The notes under the pieces are model-generated. The model did no database searches, had not been told where the DNA came from, and saw only the letters and a list, made by a program, of their open reading frames with translations. Source: Pseudonocardia abyssalis (lineage in GTDB: Bacteria; Actinomycetota; Actinomycetes; Mycobacteriales; Pseudonocardiaceae). Taken from it: a DNA stretch of 64,000 nt. Positions 17,854 through 26,272 of this stretch are shown in pieces (positions within the stretch are counted from its first letter, which is position 1; each line of letters opens with the position of its first letter). A program made the position numbers and the translations under genes. Where the stretch lies: the NCBI RefSeq assembly GCF_019263705.2, contig NZ_JADQDK010000001.1, forward strand, positions 3,658,001 to 3,722,000, written 5' to 3'.

Positions 17854-18964
17854 GCTGGACCGCCTCCCGGTGCATCCGCCCGAAGTTGTAGTACGCCGCG
17901 CACGCCCCCTCGGGCGAGACCATGCACGTCCCGATCGGCGTCTCCGGCGTGCAGGCGGTGCCGAACACCTTGCACTCCCACGGCTTGAGGACCCCCTTGA
18001 GCACCTCCCCGCACTGGCACGCCTTCGGGTCGGCGACGCGGACACCGGGCATCGCGTAGCGGATCTCGGCGTCGAACTCCGCGAAGTCGTCGTGCAGCCG
18101 CAGCGCGCTCTGGGAGATGAAGCCCAGGCCGCGCCACTCGAAGTGCGGCCGCAGCGAGAAGACCTGCCCGAGCAGCGCGAGCGCCGCCGGGTTCCCGTCC
18201 TCGTGGACCACCCGGGAGTACTGGTTCTCCACCTCGCAGCGGCCCTCCCGGAGCTGGGTGAGCAGCATCGCGACCGAGGCGAGGATGTCCAGCGGCTCGA
18301 ACCCGGCCACGACGATCGGCTTGCCGTAGGTCTCGGCGACGAACCGGTAGGGCCGGTTCCCCACCACCGTCGACACGTGCCCCGGGCCGAGGAACCCGTC
18401 GAGGCGCAGGTCGGGCGAGTCGAGGATGGCCTTGAGCGGCGGCACGATCGTGACGTGGTTGCAGAACACCGAGAAGTTCGTGACGCCCAGCTCGCGGGCC
18501 CGCACGAGCGTCACGGCCGTCGACGGTGCGGTGGTCTCGAAGCCCAACGCGAAGAACACGACCTGCTTGTCCGGGTTGCGCGTGGCGAGGGTGAGCGCGT
18601 CGAGCGGGGAGTAGACGAACCGGACGTCGGCGCCGCGGGCCTTCGCGTCGAGCAGGCTCCCCCGCGACCCGGGCACGCGCATCATGTCGCCGAAGCAGGT
18701 GAAGATCACCCCCGGCTGCTCGGCGAGCCACATGGCGTCGTCGACGCGGCCCATCGGGATGACGCACACCGGACAGCCCGGCCCGTGCACCAGCTCGACG
18801 TTCGACGGGAGCAGGTGCTCGATGCCGTGGCGGTAGATGGTGTGGGTGTGCCCGCCGCACACCTCCATGAACTTGTAGTGGCGGCCGGACTCCGCGAGCA
18901 CCTCGATCGCGCCCAGCAGCTTCCGGGCGGCGGCCGGGTCGCGGAACTCGTCGACGAACTTCAT
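17837..18964 (-). CDS. hypD: [NiFe]-hydrogenase maturation protein HypD
   Basis: 375-residue iron-sulfur scaffold. With HypC it assembles the Fe(CN)2CO unit of the hydrogenase active site. Key motifs are intact: EVCGGHTHTIYRHG (about residues 34-47), HGPGCPVCVIP (about 60-70), FFALGFETTAP (about 140-150), and the C-terminal cysteine cluster ACQCGEVLKGVLKPWECKVFG (quoted residues are landmarks), with GTACTPETPIGTCMVSPEGACAAYY after it (only partly quoted as key residues C-C-C). ATG 18964 overlaps the hypC stop by 4 bp, so HypC and HypD are made together. Confidence 0.95.
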   Translation of the reverse strand: MKFVDEFRDPAAARKLLGAIEVLAESGRHYKFMEVCGGHTHTIYRHGIEHLLPSNVELVHGPGCPVCVIPMGRVDDAMWLAEQPGVIFTCFGDMMRVPGSRGSLLDAKARGADVRFVYSPLDALTLATRNPDKQVVFFALGFETTAPSTAVTLVRARELGVTNFSVFCNHVTIVPPLKAILDSPDLRLDGFLGPGHVSTVVGNRPYRFVAETYGKPIVVAGFEPLDILASVAMLLTQLREGRCEVENQYSRVVHEDGNPAALALLGQVFSLRPHFEWRGLGFISQSALRLHDDFAEFDAEIRYAMPGVRVADPKACQCGEVLKGVLKPWECKVFGTACTPETPIGTCMVSPEGACAAYYNFGRMHREAVQLVSGG

Positions 18965-19230
18965 GCCGGACTCCCCCTGAACGCGTCGAGCTCGTCGGTG
19001 TAGGCGTCGCCGAGCTTCTGCACGGCGGCCAGCGTCAGCAGCGCCTCGGCCTCGTCGATCCGGGCCATGGCGAACCCGACGTGGACGAGCACCCAGTCGT
19101 CGGGTTCGGGCATGTCCCGCTCCAGCAGGCGGACGCTGATCGTGCGCTGCACGCCGCTGACGTCCACCTTCGCCATGCAGTTCGCGGCGTCGGTGATCGC
19201 GACGATCCTCCCCGGGATCCCCAGGCACAT
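18961..19230 (-). CDS. hypC: HypC/HupF family hydrogenase chaperone (copy 1)
   Basis: 89-residue HypC. The essential N-terminal cysteine is in MCLGIPGRI, and the OB-fold core has DDWVLVHVGFAMARIDEAEA. HypC carries the Fe(CN)2CO group on HypD and hands it to the large subunit. It lies between hypE and hypD with a 4-bp overlap into hypD. A second HypC (21640-21900) and a HypC-containing fusion (20963-21643) occur in the same operon, which implies division of labour, perhaps one for HypD and one for the large subunit. Confidence 0.95.
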   Translation of the reverse strand: MCLGIPGRIVAITDAANCMAKVDVSGVQRTISVRLLERDMPEPDDWVLVHVGFAMARIDEAEALLTLAAVQKLGDAYTDELDAFRGSPA

Positions 19231-19242
19231 GTCGGTCCCCTC

Positions 19243-20331
19243 TCAGCAGATTCTCGGCAGGGGGTCGCCGACGAGCATGTCGACGATCCGGGTGCCCCCG
19301 AAGGCGGTGCGCAGCACGACCGTGGAGGCCGGCTGCGCGGTGATCTCGCCGATCACGACGGAGTCGGCGCCCAGCGGGTGCGACCGCATCGCGGCCAGCG
19401 CGGCGTCGGCCTCCTCCGGGGCGACGACCGCGAGGAACTTGCCCTCGTTGGCGACGTAGAGCGGGTCGATGCCGAGCATCTCGCAGGCCCCGTTGACGAC
19501 CGGGCGCACCGGCAACGACTGCTCGTCGAGGACGACGCCGAGACCGGTGTCCTGCGCGAGCTCGTTGGCGACGGTGCCGACGCCGCCGCGGGTGGGGTCG
19601 CGCAGCCAGCGGGTGCCGGGGGCGGCGGCCAGCAGCGCCTCGACGACGCCGTGCACCGGTGCGGTGTCCGAGGCGATGTCGGCCTCGATCGCGAGGTCGC
19701 CGCGGGCGAGCATGACGGCCATGCCGTGGTCGCCCATCGTCCCGGACAGGATCAGCCGGTCGCCGGGACGCACCGCGGGGAACCTCCGCCCGGCCGGGAT
19801 CACCCCGACCCCCGAGGTGGTGACGAACAGGCCGTCGGCAGCTCCGCGGGGCACGACCTTGGTGTCGCCGGTGACGATCCGCACGCCCGCCGCGGCGGCT
19901 GCCGACGCCATGTCGGCGACGATCTCCTTCAGCTCCGCGACCCCGAAGCCCTCCTCCAGCACGAACGCCGCCGAGAGCCACTGCGGCACCGCCCCGGAGC
20001 AGGCCAGGTCGTTGACGGTGCCGTGTACGGCGAGGTGGCCGATCGAGCCGCCGGGGAAGCGCAGCGGCTGCACGACGAACGAGTCGGTGGAGAACGCCAG
20101 CCGCTCCCCGGACGGCGTCGTGAGCACGGCCCCGTCGCCCAGCTCGTTGTGGAACGCCTCCACGAACACGGCGTCGACGAGTGCGGCCGAGGACTTGCCG
20201 CCCGCCCCGTGCGCCAGCGTCACGATCTCGTCGCGCAGCCGCGGGCGGCGGCGGCGGAACGCCTCGATCCGCTCGATCACCTCGCCCTCGGCGAAGCCCG
20301 GGCCCGAGCTCAGGTAGTCGGCGGCGGTCAC
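19243..20331 (-). CDS. hypE: Carbamoyl-dehydratase HypE
   Basis: 362-residue member of the PurM/HypE family. It dehydrates the carbamoyl group placed on its own C-terminal cysteine to a thiocyanate, the source of the active-site cyanide. The C-terminus ends in PRIC, the exact acceptor motif. HGAGGKSSAAL (about residues 41-51), VNDLACSGAVPQWLSAAF, TGDTKVV and DPTRGGVGTVANE, which form the ATP site, are present. The N-terminal ~30 residues are longer than in E. coli HypE. GTG 20331 overlaps the SIS gene's stop. Confidence 0.95.
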   Translation of the reverse strand: MTAADYLSSGPGFAEGEVIERIEAFRRRRPRLRDEIVTLAHGAGGKSSAALVDAVFVEAFHNELGDGAVLTTPSGERLAFSTDSFVVQPLRFPGGSIGHLAVHGTVNDLACSGAVPQWLSAAFVLEEGFGVAELKEIVADMASAAAAAGVRIVTGDTKVVPRGAADGLFVTTSGVGVIPAGRRFPAVRPGDRLILSGTMGDHGMAVMLARGDLAIEADIASDTAPVHGVVEALLAAAPGTRWLRDPTRGGVGTVANELAQDTGLGVVLDEQSLPVRPVVNGACEMLGIDPLYVANEGKFLAVVAPEEADAALAAMRSHPLGADSVVIGEITAQPASTVVLRTAFGGTRIVDMLVGDPLPRIC

Positions 20332-20966
20332 TGGTCCCCCATGCGGTCGTGGACGGTGGCCCAGAGCTGGTAGCCCAGCAGGGCCTGCGCCTCCTGGATG
20401 CGGTGGACGCTCTGCGAGTCGACGGTGAAGCAGACGTCGACGTCCGGGCTCTCGGCGAACCGCCCGCCGTCGTACCCGGCGAACCCGACGGTGAACATCC
20501 CGCGGGTGCGGGCCTCCCGGAACGCGGCCACCAGGTCGCGGGAGCTGCCGCTGGTGGACAGGGCGACCGCCATGTCACCGGGGCCGCCGCGGGCCATCAG
20601 CTGCCGGGCGAACACCAGGTCGAACCCGACGTCGTTGCCCAGCGCCGTGAGGACCGCCTGGTCGGCGGTGAGCGACCACGCGGGCAGCGGCGCGTGCAGC
20701 GGCGGGCGGGCGAACAGCCCGGCGAGGGTCGTCGCGTCGGTGGAGCTGCCGCCGTTGCCGAAGCAGAACAACCGCCCACCCGCGGCGAACCGCCGGGCCA
20801 TCTCCACCGCGGCCCGATCGAGGTCGGCGGCGCACGCGGCCAGCGTCGAGGCCCGCAGCGCCGCGCTCTGCAGCGCCTTCGACCGCGCCGACGCGGCGAG
20901 GTCGCGCAGCAGCGCGTCCCGGTCACGCTCCCCGGCGTCGAGGAAGGGGTAGAGGAAGCCGGTCAC
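20328..20966 (-). CDS. SIS-domain protein (GmhA/phosphoheptose isomerase-like) in hyp operon
   Basis: 212-residue single-SIS protein. The sugar-phosphate loop is LFCFGNGGSSTDATTLA (about residues 67-83) and the second motif is MAVALSTSGSSRDLVAAF (about 125-142). A late H-R-I-Q-E-A-Q-A-L helix resembles the catalytic helix of sedoheptulose-7-phosphate isomerase. Such GmhA-like proteins recur in actinobacterial hydrogenase loci, where no heptose synthesis is expected. It is locked between hypE and the SIS-HypC fusion by GTGA overlaps at both ends. A chaperone or nucleotide/sugar-phosphate sensing role is only a guess. Confidence 0.85.
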   Translation of the reverse strand: MTGFLYPFLDAGERDRDALLRDLAASARSKALQSAALRASTLAACAADLDRAAVEMARRFAAGGRLFCFGNGGSSTDATTLAGLFARPPLHAPLPAWSLTADQAVLTALGNDVGFDLVFARQLMARGGPGDMAVALSTSGSSRDLVAAFREARTRGMFTVGFAGYDGGRFAESPDVDVCFTVDSQSVHRIQEAQALLGYQLWATVHDRMGDQ

Positions 20967-21643
20967 GCCGTCACCCGCGAGATCGCCGTACCGGCGTGGA
21001 CGAGCAGCAGGTCACCGGGCGCGACCGCCCCGACGAGCATCGTCTCGACGTCCTCGACGCCCGTGGCGGTGCGGACCCGCCCGGGGCCGACGACCTCGCC
21101 GAGCCGCCCCTCGTCGGAGCAGGTGATGCAGACCTCGTCCGCGCACTCCTGCGTCGTCAGCAGGCCGGGGTGCTCGAAGCACACATGCGTCAGCTCCCAG
21201 AGCAGATGGTAGATCAACACGAAGCCGCCGGTGGCCGGCAGCCGGGGGTCGGGGTCCTCGAGCCACAGGACGTGCCCGGCAGCGCCGTCGGGCGGACGGA
21301 CGCCGCTGCCGATCCAGAGGGTGTCGACGCCCCAGGCCGGGGCCCGGAGCATCACCTCGCGCACGGCGGGCTCGGCGGCGGCGGCCACGGCGAGCACGAC
21401 GTCACCGGGGCGCACCGAGACCCGGGTGGTGGCGACGAGCCCGGGCCCGGTCAGCGCCACCGCGGGCAACGCCTTCTTGCCGACGATCACCGGGTGCACG
21501 AACTCGACCGCGACGTGCTGGGCGTGCGGCTCCCAGTCCGGCGCGAGGCACCACAGCGTGGCCCCGGCGGCGAAGCTGCGGGCCAGCGACAGCGCCGCGG
21601 CCGCGAGGTCGTCGGAGAGGTCCTGGTCCAGCGCGGCGGTCAC
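20963..21643 (-). CDS. SIS-like domain fused to a HypC-like domain
   Basis: 226 residues. The N-terminal ~145 residues look SIS-like: RSFAAGATLWCLAPDWEPHAQHVAVEFVHP, with PGDVVLAVAAAAEPAVREVMLRA as the second SIS strand-helix (both quoted by key parts). The last ~70 residues are HypC-like: CITCSDEGRLGEVVGPGRV at the place of the HypC N-terminus, then APGDLLLVHAGTAISRV. Before it is HVCFEHPGLLTTQECADEVC, so the junction is Cys-rich. The start GTG 21643 overlaps hypC copy 2. Annotated relatives are usually called hydrogenase assembly protein HupF. The fusion suggests that the SIS neighbour and HypC act in the same complex. Confidence 0.78.
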   Translation of the reverse strand: MTAALDQDLSDDLAAAALSLARSFAAGATLWCLAPDWEPHAQHVAVEFVHPVIVGKKALPAVALTGPGLVATTRVSVRPGDVVLAVAAAAEPAVREVMLRAPAWGVDTLWIGSGVRPPDGAAGHVLWLEDPDPRLPATGGFVLIYHLLWELTHVCFEHPGLLTTQECADEVCITCSDEGRLGEVVGPGRVRTATGVEDVETMLVGAVAPGDLLLVHAGTAISRVTA

Positions 21644-21900
21644 GGTGCCCCGTCCAGGATGCCGTAGTCGACCATCGTCGCCAGCGTGACGCGGGCGGAG
21701 TCCTCGTCGATGCGCGTCAGCGCGAAGCCCGCGTGGGCGATCGTGTAGTCGCCGATCCGCAGGTCCGGCAGGTAGGCCAGGCACAGGCGCCGCACCTCCG
21801 GACCCGATTCCGCCGATCCGGGGAACTCGACGTGCGCCATCCGCGCACCGCTCGGCTCGTCCCAGATCTCCGCGATCCGGCCGGGAACCCCCAGACACAT
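21640..21900 (-). CDS. hypC: HypC/HupF family hydrogenase chaperone (copy 2)
   Basis: 86-residue HypC with the N-terminal MCLGVPGRI cysteine motif and the core LPDLRIGDYTIAHAGFALTRIDED. It is only moderately like copy 1 (19 kb), for example in its EIWDEPSGARMAHVEFPGS insertion. It starts with ATG 21900, three bases after the hypF stop, and its stop overlaps the SIS-HypC gene. In systems with two HypC-type proteins, one typically serves the HypD scaffold and the other the large subunit; which is which cannot be told here. Confidence 0.93.
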   Translation of the reverse strand: MCLGVPGRIAEIWDEPSGARMAHVEFPGSAESGPEVRRLCLAYLPDLRIGDYTIAHAGFALTRIDEDSARVTLATMVDYGILDGAP

Positions 21901-21903
21901 GGC

Positions 21904-24228
21904 TCAGCCCTCCTCGTTGGCGTGCATGACGGCGACGGCCGCCTGACCGAGCGCGAGCCCGCCGTCGTTCGGTGGGACGAGGCGGTGGGTGAGCACCGTG
22001 AACCCCGCGTCCTGCAACCGCTGCCGCGTCATCCGCAGCAGCAGCACGTTCTGGAACACCCCGCCGGTGAGCCCGACCAGCCGGACACCGGCCGACACGC
22101 GCGTCACCGTCTCGGCGACGGCGTCGGCGACGGCGACGTGGAACGCGAGCGCCAGCTCGGGCACGGGCACCCCGGCGCGGAGCCCGTCGACGAGCCCGCG
22201 GAGCAACGGAGCCGGGTCCAGCACGCCGCCCGCTACCCCCGTCCCCGTTGCAGCATGGCCACCTTCACGCCATCTCGTTGCGGGAAGGTGGCCATGCTGC
22301 GACTCCGGGGCCGCCGCCAGCGCCTCCAGCTCCATCGCCGCCTGGCCCTCGTGGGTGACCTCGTGGCGGACGCCGAGCAGGCTCGCGACGGCGTCGAACA
22401 GCCGGCCCATGCTGGTGGTCGGGACGCAGGCGGCGCCGGAGGCGAGCTGGGAGGCGAGCAGGCGGCGCTCCGGCCCGGTGCAGGCCGCGACCGGGGGCAG
22501 GTCGTCGGCCCAGCCGATCCCCGCGGCGTGCAGGTGCGACAGCGCCATCCGGCGCGGGTGGCGCACCGCGGCGTCGCCGCCGGGCAGCGCGACCGGGGCC
22601 AGGTGCGCCACCCGCTCGAACCGGTGGCTGTCCGACCCCAGCAGCAGGAACTCCCCGCCCCAGATCGTGTGGTCGGTGCCGTACCCCGTCCCGTCGAACG
22701 CCACCCCGAGGATCGGCTCCCCCAGGCGGCCGTGCTCGGCCAGCAGCGAGACGACGTGCGCGTGGTGGTGCTGCACGAGCAGCAGCGGTCGGTCGCCCGC
22801 GTGGTCCTCGGCCCAGGCGCGGGTGCGGTAACCGGGGTGCAGGTCGGCGGCGATCCGCTCCGGGCGGGTGCGCAGCCCGGTGAGCTGGGCGACCGCGCGC
22901 TCGAAGGCCCGCTGCGTCTCCAGCGTGCCCATGTCGCCCACGTGGCCGGAGCAGTACGCGAGGTGACCGTCGGTGAGGCAGAAGGTGTTCTTGACCTCCC
23001 CGCCGACGGCGAGCACGACGGGCGCGTCCCGGCCCAGGTCGACGGGCAGCGGCGCGTACCCGCGGGAGCGGCGGATCGGCAGCTCGTGGCCGTCCACGAC
23101 GCGGACCACGGAGTCGTCGCAGGGCACGTGGACCGGCCGGTCGTGGGTGAGCACCGCGTCGGCGAGCGCGGGGAGGCGGTCGCGCTCGTCGTCGTCGGTG
23201 GAGCAGATCGGCTCGTCGGAGCGGTTCGCGCTGGTCACGACGAGGGCCCCGCCGTGTTCGAGCAGCAGGTGGTGGACCGGGGTGTAGGGCAGCAGGATCC
23301 CGAGCCACGGGCTGCCCGGCGCCACCCCGTCGGCGACGCCCGCACCGGGCCTGCGGCGCAGCAGCACCACCGGGCGGGCCGGCGAGGTCAGGACGGCGGC
23401 CTCGTCGTCGTCGATCCGGGCGAGCAGCCGGGCCGCGGCGAGGTCGCGCACCATGACGGCGAACGGCTTCCCGTCCCGCGCCTTGCGCTCCCGCAGCGCC
23501 GCGACGGCCGGCTCGGAGGTGGCGTCGCAGGCGAGGTGGTACCCCCCGATCCCCTTGACGGCGACGACCCGCCCGTCCGCCAGTGTCCGGCGGGCGGTCG
23601 CGACGGCGTCGTCGGACCGCCGGCCCGGCCCGCCCCCGTAGGAGCGGAAGGTGAGGGTGGGGCCACAGCCGGGGCAGGCGATCGGCTGGGCGTGGAAGCG
23701 GCGGTCGGCCGGGTCGTGGTACTCCGCAGCGCAGGCCGCGCACATCGCGAAGCCGGACATCGTCGTGGCCGGCCGGTCGTAGGGCAGCGCCCGGATGATG
23801 GTGAAGCGCGGGCCGCAGTTCGTGCAGGTGACGAACGGGTGGCGGAAGCGGCGGTCGGCGGGGTCGAACAGCTCGGCCACGCAGTCGTCGCACACCGCGA
23901 CGTCCGGCGGGATCGGCGTGCGCGACCCGGGGGCGGCACGGCTCGCGACGATGGTGAACCCCTGCTCCGGGGCCGGGTCCAGGTCCGTGGCCCGCACCGA
24001 CTCCACCCTGGCGAGCGGGGGCGCGTCGTCGACCAGCCGCCGCGCGAACTCCCCCACCTCCGCCGCGGGCCCCTGGACCTCGACGAACACCGCCGCGGCG
24101 TCGTTGCCGACGAACCCGGCCAGCCCGAGCCCGGTCGCGAGCCGGTGCACGTGCGGCCGGAACCCGACGCCCTGCACCACCCCGGTGACGGCGAACCGCC
24201 GACGCAGGACGGTCACCACCGCGGTCAC
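21904..24228 (-). CDS. hypF: Carbamoyltransferase HypF
   Basis: 774-residue enzyme that turns carbamoyl phosphate into a carbamoyl group on HypE. Domains in order are an acylphosphatase ([14 protein letters not shown], about residues 16-29), two zinc fingers (CDDC/CTNC at about 110-140 and CAAC/CPGC at about 160-190), a YrdC domain ([35 protein letters not shown]), and a Kae1-like domain ([10 protein letters not shown] and [17 protein letters not shown]). GTG 24228 overlaps the NHL gene's stop. An inverted repeat at 22247-22303 lies inside the coding frame in the linker after [12 protein letters not shown] and adds about 19 codons. Confidence 0.95.
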   Translation of the reverse strand: MTAVVTVLRRRFAVTGVVQGVGFRPHVHRLATGLGLAGFVGNDAAAVFVEVQGPAAEVGEFARRLVDDAPPLARVESVRATDLDPAPEQGFTIVASRAAPGSRTPIPPDVAVCDDCVAELFDPADRRFRHPFVTCTNCGPRFTIIRALPYDRPATTMSGFAMCAACAAEYHDPADRRFHAQPIACPGCGPTLTFRSYGGGPGRRSDDAVATARRTLADGRVVAVKGIGGYHLACDATSEPAVAALRERKARDGKPFAVMVRDLAAARLLARIDDDEAAVLTSPARPVVLLRRRPGAGVADGVAPGSPWLGILLPYTPVHHLLLEHGGALVVTSANRSDEPICSTDDDERDRLPALADAVLTHDRPVHVPCDDSVVRVVDGHELPIRRSRGYAPLPVDLGRDAPVVLAVGGEVKNTFCLTDGHLAYCSGHVGDMGTLETQRAFERAVAQLTGLRTRPERIAADLHPGYRTRAWAEDHAGDRPLLLVQHHHAHVVSLLAEHGRLGEPILGVAFDGTGYGTDHTIWGGEFLLLGSDSHRFERVAHLAPVALPGGDAAVRHPRRMALSHLHAAGIGWADDLPPVAACTGPERRLLASQLASGAACVPTTSMGRLFDAVASLLGVRHEVTHEGQAAMELEALAAAPESQHGHLPATRWREGGHAATGTGVAGGVLDPAPLLRGLVDGLRAGVPVPELALAFHVAVADAVAETVTRVSAGVRLVGLTGGVFQNVLLLRMTRQRLQDAGFTVLTHRLVPPNDGGLALGQAAVAVMHANEEG
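22247..22303. repeat. 57-bp palindromic element inside hypF
   Basis: Two 17-bp arms, GCAGCATGGCCACCTTC (22250-22266) and its exact reverse complement (22284-22300), flank a 17-bp spacer. The arms extend to 20 bp with one mismatch. The element is 57 bp, a multiple of three, and the hypF frame reads through it. Arms this long and perfect inside a coding sequence are not expected from protein constraint, so it looks like an inserted mobile palindrome. Confidence 0.75.
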
Positions 24229-25412
24229 GACCGGCCCCACAGCATCACGCGGTTGTTGCCCGAGTCGGCCACGGCGAGCCGGTCGCCGTGCAGCGAGAGC
24301 CCGTAGGGCCAGCACAGGGTGTCGCGGTCGACGGCGGACCAGCGGTTCTCCCCGTTCGCCGCGAACGACGGCTGGCCGAGCACGTGGTCGGCGGCGCGGC
24401 CGTCCGCGGGGACGCCGTCCCACAGCAGGATCCGGTTGTTCGCGGTGTCGGCGACGGCGAGCGTGCCGTCGAGCAGCGCCACCGCGTACGGGGAGCGGAA
24501 GCGGTCGCCGGTGTGCGGGCCGTAGGGCCACTCCTCGGCGCTGCGCAGGTCGGGTTGGCCGAGCACCGTGCCGGCCGGGCCGTCGGCGCCGGGGTGCGGG
24601 GTCCAGCCGAGCACGCGGTGGTCACCCGCGTCGGCGACGAGCAGCAGGTCGTCGGTCCCGGTGACGTCGTGCGGCCAGCGGAAGCTGTCGGGGCCGACGT
24701 CACCTCCCCGGTTCTCCTCGCGGTGCGCCGCGTCGGGCTGACCGAGCACGACGTCGGCCGGGCGGTCGTGGTCGGGGAGCCCGCCGTCCCAGCCGAGCAC
24801 GCGTCGGTTGCCGGTGTCGGCCACCCAGAACCGGCCCCCGACGACGGCGATCCCGAACGGCCAGTACATCGAGTCCGCCGCGCACCCCCGGCCCCGGTTC
24901 GGTTCCACCGCGGCCGGGTCGTCCTGGCCGAGCACCAGGTCGGGGGCGACGTCGGAGGTCACGGGCACGGTGTCCCAGACCAGCACCCGGTGGTTCCAGG
25001 CGTCCGCGACGACCAGCCGCCCCTCGTGCACGAGCACCCCGCACGGCACGGCCATGCCGCGCTCGGGTCCGCGCCCGCCCGCGGCGCGGCCCTCGGTCCG
25101 CTCGTCCGGCTGCCCGAGCACGACGTCGGCGGGCTGCTCGTCCGACGTCGGGACGCCGTGCCAGACCAGCACCCGGTGGTTGCCGGAGTCGGCGACGACC
25201 AGGTGGGAGGCGTCGAGGTGCACGCCCCGCGGGGAGTACAGGTGCGCGGCCGTGGGATGCGCGGCGGGCAGGGCGAGCCCGCCGGGTGCTGGCGCCCCGA
25301 CCCAGACCCGCGGCGCCCATCCCCCGGTCAGCTCCGAGGTCATGACGACGGCACCGCCCCGCCGCCGGGCGACGTCGCCCGGCCGGGAGGTGTACGTCGA
25401 GTACCGGCTCAT
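24225..25412 (-). CDS. NHL-repeat β-propeller protein of the hydrogenase locus
   Basis: 395 residues that form six NHL blades. Each blade carries a VADSGNxRVLxW strand (six copies: [72 protein letters not shown]), and most are followed by a VLGQPD strand. There is no signal peptide or membrane helix, so it should be cytosolic, like its operon partners. NHL propellers act as protein-interaction platforms; a structural or electron-transfer docking role for the 1h hydrogenase is plausible but not shown. ATG 25412 and its stop overlap the neighbours by 4 bp on both sides. Confidence 0.87.
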   Translation of the reverse strand: MSRYSTYTSRPGDVARRRGGAVVMTSELTGGWAPRVWVGAPAPGGLALPAAHPTAAHLYSPRGVHLDASHLVVADSGNHRVLVWHGVPTSDEQPADVVLGQPDERTEGRAAGGRGPERGMAVPCGVLVHEGRLVVADAWNHRVLVWDTVPVTSDVAPDLVLGQDDPAAVEPNRGRGCAADSMYWPFGIAVVGGRFWVADTGNRRVLGWDGGLPDHDRPADVVLGQPDAAHREENRGGDVGPDSFRWPHDVTGTDDLLLVADAGDHRVLGWTPHPGADGPAGTVLGQPDLRSAEEWPYGPHTGDRFRSPYAVALLDGTLAVADTANNRILLWDGVPADGRAADHVLGQPSFAANGENRWSAVDRDTLCWPYGLSLHGDRLAVADSGNNRVMLWGRS

Positions 25413-26272
25413 CCCGTGCGGATCCAGACGACGCCGGCGTCGACGCGCAGCGGCAGCTGCTCGAGCTGGGCGCCGGGCGCCGACAGGCACTCCCCCGACG
25501 TGGCGTCGTAGCAGAAGCCGTGCCAGGGACAGGTCAGCGTGCCGTTGCCCGCGTCGAGCAGTGCGTTGTCCAGCGGCAGGCCCTCGTGGGCGCAGGCGTT
25601 GACGTAGGCGGTGAGCTGCTGGCCCACGTTGACGACCACCACGTCCGCGCCGCCGACGGTGAGCGGGGTGACCGTGCCGGGGAGCAGCGCCGCGGTGGAC
25701 GAGGCCCGCACCCAGCCCTCCTTCTCCGGGTCGGGCCCCATGAACAGCGCGTCGACGGAGATCAGCGTCGGCGACGGCTCGTTCGGCAGCACCTCCACGG
25801 CGGTGACGGCCGGGACCCCGGCCACCAGTGCCTCCTCCACCAGGTTCCGCAGCGTCACCGAGGACATGGAGCAGCCGTTGCAGGCGCCCTCCAGCCGCAC
25901 GTAGGCCACGCCGTCGGAGATGCGGGCCAGCGACACGTCCCCGCCGTGCGACCGCAGCTGCGGCCGCACCTCCACCAGCACCCGCTCGGCCAGCGTCACC
26001 GGGTCCGGCCGCACGATCCCGTGCAGCGAGAGCAGCAGGTGCACCACCGGGTCGTCGACCAGCTCGAACAGCACACCGCGCGCCGCGTCGTCGGCCTTCA
26101 TCGCGCGGACCATCGTCGTCAGCCCCGCCCGGTGGACGGCCTCGACGGCGTCCTTCAGCTCCTCCGCCACGGCCCGGGCCGGCCCGTCGAGGTCGGCCAC
26201 GGCCCGTGCGGCGGCGTCGACGCGGCCGGCGAGCTCCTCGAACGACGTCCCGGTGTCGACGACGGCGGTCAT
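25409..26272 (-). CDS. NifU-like domain fused to a Rieske [2Fe-2S] domain
   Basis: 287 residues. The N-terminal ~90 residues are helical (FEELAGRVDAAARAV). A NifU C-terminal-type domain follows, with the Fe-S ligand pair in GACNGCSMSSVTLRNL (about residues 131-146). A Rieske ferredoxin domain ends the protein, with CAHEGLPLDNALL and CPWHGFCYD (ligands Cys-x-His and Cys-x-x-His). It probably carries electrons or Fe-S clusters for the group 1h hydrogenase, which lacks a membrane cytochrome partner here. It overlaps the NHL and TPR genes by 4 bp each. Confidence 0.88.
   Translation of the reverse strand: MTAVVDTGTSFEELAGRVDAAARAVADLDGPARAVAEELKDAVEAVHRAGLTTMVRAMKADDAARGVLFELVDDPVVHLLLSLHGIVRPDPVTLAERVLVEVRPQLRSHGGDVSLARISDGVAYVRLEGACNGCSMSSVTLRNLVEEALVAGVPAVTAVEVLPNEPSPTLISVDALFMGPDPEKEGWVRASSTAALLPGTVTPLTVGGADVVVVNVGQQLTAYVNACAHEGLPLDNALLDAGNGTLTCPWHGFCYDATSGECLSAPGAQLEQLPLRVDAGVVWIRTG

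Noticed and set aside
21733..24306. 857-codon frame antisense to hypF
   Set aside because: hypF is complete with all domains; the antisense product is His/Arg/Gln/Pro-rich and without motif.
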